Source: CAYSRC01 sp964446385 (GTDB taxonomy: Bacteria; Bacillota; Clostridia; Oscillospirales; Ruminococcaceae). From it: a stretch of DNA of 64,000 nucleotides. Each line of letters begins with the position of its first letter. The stretch's first letter is position 1. The position numbers were made by a program, and so were the translations under genes. The stretch spans positions 62,001 to 126,000 of the forward strand of contig CAYUOH010000005.1 of the NCBI GenBank assembly GCA_964446385.1, in the 5' to 3' direction. Under the pieces are notes generated by a model. It had not been told where the DNA came from. It did not search any database and worked only from the letters and a program-made list of their open reading frames with translations. Below, in pieces: positions 59,992 through 64,000 of the stretch.

Positions 59992-61173
59992 ATGCTTCAA
60001 TCATTAGTAGATTTCTGGTACAACACAGGTATTGCCCGCATTATTGCCAATCTTGACTGGCGTTCAATTGTAATGATGGGTGTCGCCTTCGTTCTGTTTT
60101 ATCTCGCAATAGTCAAAGGTTTCGAGCCTCTGCTTCTTCTGCCCATCGCTTTCGGAATGCTTCTTACCAATCTCCCCGGTGCCGAGCTTATGCATATGGA
60201 TTTCTTTAACGGCGCCAACATAGATTTCGGTAAGGTACTGCATGACGGCGGTTTGCTTGATATACTTTATCTGGGCGTCAAGCTAGGCATCTATCCCCCG
60301 TTGATTTTCCTCGGTATCGGTGCCATGACCGACTTCAGCCCCTTGATTGCAAACCCCAAGACTATCTTCCTCGGCGCTGCCGCACAAATAGGTATTTTCG
60401 TACCATTCGCCTTAAGTATTGCTCTCGGCTTCAACGTTCTGGAAGCAAGCTCCATCGGCATCATCGGCGGTGCTGACGGTCCTACCGCTATTTTTGTAAC
60501 CAAAACCCTTGCTCCGGCTCTGCTGCCCGCTATCGCCGTTGCGGCATATTCATACATGGCTCTGGTTCCTCTGATACAGCCTCCTATTATGAAAGCCCTC
60601 ACCACCAAAAAAGAGCGCGCTATCCGTATGGAGCAGCTTCGCCCCGTCAGCAAAACCGAAAAGATCATTTTCCCCATCGTTGTTACCACTGTAGTTTCTC
60701 TCCTCGTACCCGATGCGGCATCCCTTGTCGGCTGCTTGATGTTTGGCAACCTGCTTAAGGAATCAGGCGTTGCTGAGCGTCTTGTCAAGACCGCCAGCAA
60801 CGAGCTTATGAATATCATAACTATCTTCCTCGGCGTCACGGTCGGCGCGACTGCCACCGCTGACAATTTCCTGAAACCCAGCACACTTAAAATAATTGTA
60901 TTGGGCCTTTTCGCTTTCTGTGTCGCGACCGCAGGCGGTGTTCTTTTAGGCAAACTGATGTGCTGGATGACCGGAGGGAAAGTGAATCCTCTTATCGGTT
61001 CCGCAGGTGTTTCCGCCGTTCCCATGGCCGCACGTGTCAGCAACGTTGTCGGCCTGCAGACCGACCCCACAAACTATCTACTGATGAACGCCATGGGCCC
61101 CAATGTAGCCGGCGTTATCGGTTCCGCGGTTGCGGCAGGAGTATTTATTGCCCTGTTCCGTAACTACGTATAA
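59992..61173 (+). CDS. sodium-translocating decarboxylase beta subunit (OadB-like)
   Basis: The membrane subunit that couples decarboxylation of a carboxybiotin group to sodium export. The 393 residues and ~11 helices match the family. Signatures: LGIGAMTDFSPLIANPK, the sodium/carboxybiotin site GIIGGADGPTAIF, and the C-terminal SAGVSAVPMAAR and MGPNVAGVIGSA segments. AAGGGGGAAG precedes the ATG at 59992; the frame back to 59857 overlaps the OadG-like gene and is not used. The acid decarboxylated (oxaloacetate, methylmalonyl-CoA or other) is unknown because the alpha subunit is elsewhere. Confidence 0.93.
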   Translation: MLQSLVDFWYNTGIARIIANLDWRSIVMMGVAFVLFYLAIVKGFEPLLLLPIAFGMLLTNLPGAELMHMDFFNGANIDFGKVLHDGGLLDILYLGVKLGIYPPLIFLGIGAMTDFSPLIANPKTIFLGAAAQIGIFVPFALSIALGFNVLEASSIGIIGGADGPTAIFVTKTLAPALLPAIAVAAYSYMALVPLIQPPIMKALTTKKERAIRMEQLRPVSKTEKIIFPIVVTTVVSLLVPDAASLVGCLMFGNLLKESGVAERLVKTASNELMNIITIFLGVTVGATATADNFLKPSTLKIIVLGLFAFCVATAGGVLLGKLMCWMTGGKVNPLIGSAGVSAVPMAARVSNVVGLQTDPTNYLLMNAMGPNVAGVIGSAVAAGVFIALFRNYV

Positions 61174-61190
61174 ACACTGTTTATTAAGCT

Positions 61191-61227
61191 ACAGAAGCCC
61201 GTTGATCAACGGGCTTCTGTTTTTTTA
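61191..61227 (+). terminator. terminator after oadB
   Basis: ACAGAAGCCCGTTGA / TCAACGGGCTTCTGT, a perfect 30-bp palindrome followed by TTTTTTA. Confidence 0.9.
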
Positions 61228-61265
61228 TCTATCATATAATAGTCATCAAATACAACTTTTTACCC

Positions 61266-61294
61266 TTGACAATTATTTAGCCCGGAGCTATAAT
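61266..61294 (+). promoter_or_regulatory. consensus promoter of tRNA-Ala
   Basis: TTGACA (61266-61271), 17-nt spacer, TATAAT (61289-61294): a perfect match, 13 nt before the tRNA. Confidence 0.85.
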
Positions 61295-61307
61295 TACAAA
61301 GCTGTTT

Positions 61308-61383
<76 letters not shown>

Positions 61384-61428
61384 AAAAAAAGGTAGTGGAT
61401 TTCTCATCAAAATCTACTACCTTTTTTT
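61384..61428 (+). terminator. terminator of tRNA-Ala
   Basis: GGTAGTGGATTT / AAATCTACTACC (one G-U pair) flanked by A and T runs, directly after the CCA. Confidence 0.8.
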
Positions 61429-61742
61429 CTATACCAAAAAGCCATGATTTCAAAGAATCTAGACATCTCAGATCACATGATGTGGCTTGATTTTTGAGTT
61501 ATATATGAAAGAAACGGATTTGACAGTACGATGCTCATTTTTAATGTGTATTTGGAATTATAACAAAAGTAGTAATACTTGCCGCTCTCGTTTATCCTAT
61601 AACAACATCGGACATCAGTGCAATTTAAACCGAAGAAGCATAAGTAGATCTGTGAATAATAGAGTATCTATATCTTTAATGCATTCTATCTGTTTTGAGT
61701 TGTCTGTAACACTAAATGAGAATTTATACTATCATTTCTAAA
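61429..61742. other. AT-rich tract without a recognisable gene
   Basis: This stretch is visibly more AT-rich than its surroundings. An open frame of 84 codons (61487-61741, plus) has no ribosome binding site, unusual Cys/Asn/Ser-rich content and no family resemblance. I see no RNA structure or promoter I would defend. Its position just after a tRNA gene would suit an old insertion scar. Confidence 0.35.
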
Positions 61743-61745
61743 TAT

Positions 61746-61777
61746 AAAAAAGCGGGACAGATTACTCCGTCCCGCAA
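61746..61777 (-). terminator. terminator of the cold shock gene
   Basis: Minus-strand GCGGGAC / GTCCCGC stem followed by TTTTTT. Confidence 0.82.
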
Positions 61778-61801
61778 GTTCGTTATATGATTACTCTGTA
61801 A

Positions 61802-62014
61802 TTAAGCAACACAAACGTTTGCCGCTCTGAGCTTGCGGCTGTTTTTTGGATCTGTCTCAATATCGAATGTGACCTTCTGGCCATCATTTAAAGACTTATA
61901 TCCATCAGAAGTGATTGCGGAAAAATGCACGAAAATATCTTCTCCGCCATTGTCGTTGGAAATGAAGCCGTAGCCCTTTTCCGAATTGAACCATTTTACT
62001 GTACCTTTATTCAT
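61802..62014 (-). CDS. cold shock protein (CspA family)
   Basis: A 70-residue nucleic-acid-binding OB-fold protein. RNP1 (KGYGFI) and RNP2 (DIFVHFSAI) are intact, after the family start GTVKWFN. It binds single-stranded RNA and melts structure. The C-terminal DPKNSRKLRAANV is typical of clostridial members. GGAGGT lies 5 nt before the ATG. The promoter at 62140-62168 implies a ~120-nt leader, as in cspA-type mRNAs whose leader regulates translation. Confidence 0.95.
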   Translation of the reverse strand: MNKGTVKWFNSEKGYGFISNDNGGEDIFVHFSAITSDGYKSLNDGQKVTFDIETDPKNSRKLRAANVCVA

Positions 62015-62139
62015 TGGGTACCTCCATAAATATTGTATTGTACCCAGAAAAAAAAGAAAAACCTCTTTATTTGCATATCATTAAACGACAATGATCCGCA
62101 AACATGTGAGGTCAAAGCAATTATCTTGAATACAACGAT
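62015..62139 (-). promoter_or_regulatory. long 5' leader of the cold shock mRNA
   Basis: From the predicted transcription start near 62133 to the ATG at 62014 there are about 119 untranslated bases, AT-rich, with no upstream open frame of note. Long leaders of cspA-family genes act as temperature-dependent switches in other bacteria; I have not identified a specific fold here. Confidence 0.45.
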
Positions 62140-62168
62140 ATAATATCACAGGATATACCATATGTCAA
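62140..62168 (-). promoter_or_regulatory. promoter of the cold shock gene
   Basis: Minus-strand TTGACA (62163-62168), 17-nt spacer, TATTAT (62140-62145). Confidence 0.7.
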
Positions 62169-62278
62169 GCCAAAGTATGTCTGCGCAATCCTTGAGTATT
62201 TAGTGGTTTTGCACAAAGGTTATATTTTACCATCATTTATTACCCACCTGTTCGAGCGCCTTACTTCGTTTGTGTAAA

Positions 62279-62318
62279 TAAAAAGGGAAGACTCCGTTCA
62301 CGGGAATCTTCCCTTTTT
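62279..62318 (-). terminator. terminator of putP
   Basis: Minus-strand AAAAGGGAAGATTCCCG with a near-complementary 3' arm, followed by a T-rich run; 20 bp after the stop codon. Confidence 0.82.
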
Positions 62319-62339
62319 GTTAATATGATACTCCTTATA

Positions 62340-63866
62340 TCAGCCTACACAGACGGCTTTGTAATCGTCCATAATAGCTTTGTCGGGTGCCTTAGTGCAT
62401 AGAGAGACCAGCACGATCACAAGAGAGCTGAACAGGAACGCCGGCAACAGGCAGTAGATTCCAAACACACCACCAAGCGGATTAAGTACCAGTTTCCAGA
62501 AAAACACCATAACACCACCGGCGATCATTCCGGCAATAGCGGCGGGATAGGTAATGCGCTTCCAGAACAGGCTGAAGAGCATCAATGGACCAAACGCTGC
62601 TCCAAAGCCAGCCCATGCAAAGGAGGTAATTCCGAATATCGTACTGTTGGAGTTCCACGCGATAGCCATGGCAATGAGCGAGATAACGACCAGTGTAATG
62701 CGGGAACACCACATAACCTGCTTCTCAGTGGCATTCTTCTTGACAACGCCACGATAAATGTTTTGGCTCACGGCGGAGGCGGAAATTAACAAATAGGAGT
62801 CGGAGGAGCTGATTGCAGCAGCAAGCACACCGGCACATGCAAACCCTGCCAGGAGCGGCGGGAGATACATAGTCGCGGCATCGATGAAAATATTCTCTGC
62901 CGCACCGTTGGAGAGATAATCCAGTCCGGCTACACTGCGGCCCACAACTCCAATCATGATGGCTGCTACCGTAGAGATAAGGAACCATATTATTGCTACA
63001 CGGCGAGATCGGGTCAGCTCATGTTCGGAGCGGATGCCCATGAAGCGCAGCAACACCTGAGGCATGCCGAAGTAACCAAGACCCCAGGAAAGAGTGGAGC
63101 AGATGGTCAGAAAGTTGTAGCTCTTTGCGGGACCGAAGGCATCTATCTCCGTAGTGGAAGGAGTGGCTATAGCTGTCATGGAGAAAAAGCCGTCAATACT
63201 CCTGCCGTTGGAAAGAACATTAGCGACACCTCCGACACTTACGATGCTGAGGACAAGAATCAGCACAAGCGAGAACACCATTACGATGGCCTGCATAAAG
63301 TCGGATGCGCTCTCGGCCAGAAACCCACCGAGAAATGTGTAAGCGAGGACAAAAACTGCCGCAATTATCATCATGCTCTCATAGTGAAAGCCGAAAAGAT
63401 TAGAAAAGAGCTTACCGCAGGTGCTGAGGCACTGGGCGGCGTAGACCGAAAAGAAGATGAGGATTACGAGAGAGGCAATGGTCATAAGTATCTTCTTTTT
63501 CTCATGGAAGCGGTTGGAGAAGAAGTCAGGCAGGGTAAAGGCATCTACCTTAACGCTGTAGCGACGCAGGCGCTTGGACACTACGAGAAAGTTGATGTAT
63601 GTGCCCAGTCCCAAACCGATGACTGTCCAGCCGGCGTCAGCTATTCCTGTCCAGTAGGCAAGCCCTGGCACGCCCATCAGCAGCCAGCCTGACATATCTG
63701 AGGCCTCCGCACTGAATGCCGTCACCCATGGGCCAAGAGACCTCCCACCCAAGAAATAGGACTCGGCGTTCTTGTTGGCGCGACGCGCAAAATAGACACC
63801 GATACCAATAACCACAGCCATGTATAGGGCTATAGCCAGTAAATGTTGAAGATTTTCTCCGCTCAT
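62340..63866 (-). CDS. putP: sodium/proline symporter (PutP-like, SSS family)
   Basis: A 508-residue sodium:solute symporter with about 13 membrane helices that imports proline using the sodium gradient. PutP-type signatures: YFLGGRSLGPWVTAFSAEASDMSGWLLMG early in the protein, VGVVGRSVAGLDYL in the middle, and the sodium-site helix AISSSDSYLLISASAVSQN. Length and motifs are complete. AAGGAG precedes the ATG by 7 nt. It stands alone on the minus strand. The sodium pump subunits encoded at 59.6-61.2 kb could supply the gradient it uses. Confidence 0.93.
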   Translation of the reverse strand: MSGENLQHLLAIALYMAVVIGIGVYFARRANKNAESYFLGGRSLGPWVTAFSAEASDMSGWLLMGVPGLAYWTGIADAGWTVIGLGLGTYINFLVVSKRLRRYSVKVDAFTLPDFFSNRFHEKKKILMTIASLVILIFFSVYAAQCLSTCGKLFSNLFGFHYESMMIIAAVFVLAYTFLGGFLAESASDFMQAIVMVFSLVLILVLSIVSVGGVANVLSNGRSIDGFFSMTAIATPSTTEIDAFGPAKSYNFLTICSTLSWGLGYFGMPQVLLRFMGIRSEHELTRSRRVAIIWFLISTVAAIMIGVVGRSVAGLDYLSNGAAENIFIDAATMYLPPLLAGFACAGVLAAAISSSDSYLLISASAVSQNIYRGVVKKNATEKQVMWCSRITLVVISLIAMAIAWNSNSTIFGITSFAWAGFGAAFGPLMLFSLFWKRITYPAAIAGMIAGGVMVFFWKLVLNPLGGVFGIYCLLPAFLFSSLVIVLVSLCTKAPDKAIMDDYKAVCVG

Positions 63867-63986
63867 AAATTTCTCCTTCTCTTGACAATCAACATATGAA
63901 GAATCATAATGTCTGTAATAATAAATCGGAATAATTTACGGTAATATTACCTCTTGCGAAAAGAAAAAGCAAGGAGAGATTTTGCA

Positions 63987-64000
63987 ATGGATATAAAAAA
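63987..64000 (+). CDS. first codons of a gene running off the window
   Basis: AAGGAGA (63971-63977) lies 9 nt before an ATG at 63987 that opens MDIKK up to the window end. The divergent position opposite putP fits a new transcription unit. Nothing can be said about the product. Confidence 0.5.

Noticed and set aside
61487..61741. 84-codon open frame as a possible small gene
   Set aside because: No ribosome binding site, odd Cys/Asn-rich composition and no similarity I can see; listed only as an unexplained tract.
63021..63692. 223-codon open frame on the plus strand
   Set aside because: Antisense to putP; no domain or ribosome binding site.

Overview
The window looks like chromosome from a Gram-positive anaerobe of the class Clostridia. 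An Oscillospirales/Ruminococcaceae-type organism is my best guess, from gene content and protein style; no rRNA is present to confirm it. Supporting evidence: AddAB instead of RecBCD, a SAM-I riboswitch in front of metK, LTA-synthase-type and VanZ-type membrane proteins, QueH, a TIGR01906 membrane protein, OadG/OadB-type sodium-pump subunits, and AAGGAG-type ribosome binding sites with consensus TTGACA-17-TATAAT promoters. Most of the window is ordinary core genome, with genes on both strands in short operons ended by clear intrinsic terminators.

Layout. 1-5.2 kb: a truncated gene for a winged-HTH protein fused to LicC-like and LicA-like domains, followed by an ABC uptake operon (lipoprotein, ATPase, double permease). 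5.3-9.8 kb: tRNA-Leu, thymidylate synthase, an SPFH protein, MalQ, a decayed ABC-ATPase fragment with a palindromic repeat, and a small Tic20-like membrane protein. 10-13.4 kb: a CASTOR/POLLUX-type channel, an aldo/keto reductase and a frameshifted alcohol-dehydrogenase remnant. 13.5-16.8 kb: a zinc-ribbon membrane protein, a membrane-anchored J protein and a short DnaK. 16.8-22.9 kb: nucleotidyltransferase, alanine dehydrogenase, tRNA-Gly, LTA-synthase-like protein, acyltransferase and SecG. 22.9-31 kb: a divergent type IIA topoisomerase pair, then a gene for a 901-residue acidic repeat protein ending in a degenerate ABC-ATPase domain, overlapping a membrane-protein gene. 31-39.2 kb: riboswitch-metK facing addB-addA. 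39.2-47.5 kb: VanZ, PepF, a cytosolic-looking 5'-nucleotidase, a GH13 amylase and glycogen phosphorylase. 47.6-53.9 kb: a likely operon of ZapA-coiled-coil protein, dUTPase, Maf, methylglyoxal synthase, HisS and AspS. 53.9-64 kb: a membrane protein, class A PBP, QueH/TIGR01906/AsnA, OadG/OadB, tRNA-Ala, a cold shock protein, PutP and the first codons of a further gene.

How the parts work together. Glucan use is covered by MalQ, the amylase and the phosphorylase. Nucleotide hygiene is covered by Dut, Maf and thymidylate synthase. The envelope is served by the PBP, the LTA-synthase-like enzyme, VanZ and the acyltransferase. The most unusual items are two cases where enzyme folds seem to have lost their catalytic residues. 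The LicC/LicA-like protein at the left edge (2-1684) may be a ligand-sensing regulator of the adjacent transporter. The pseudo-ABC ATPase plus membrane partner (27404-31017) carries an expanding acidic tandem repeat and is the best candidate here for an undescribed system. A ZapA domain extended by about 450 residues of coiled coil and acidic tail (47641-49296) and a J-protein/Hsp70 membrane module (13565-16733) come next.
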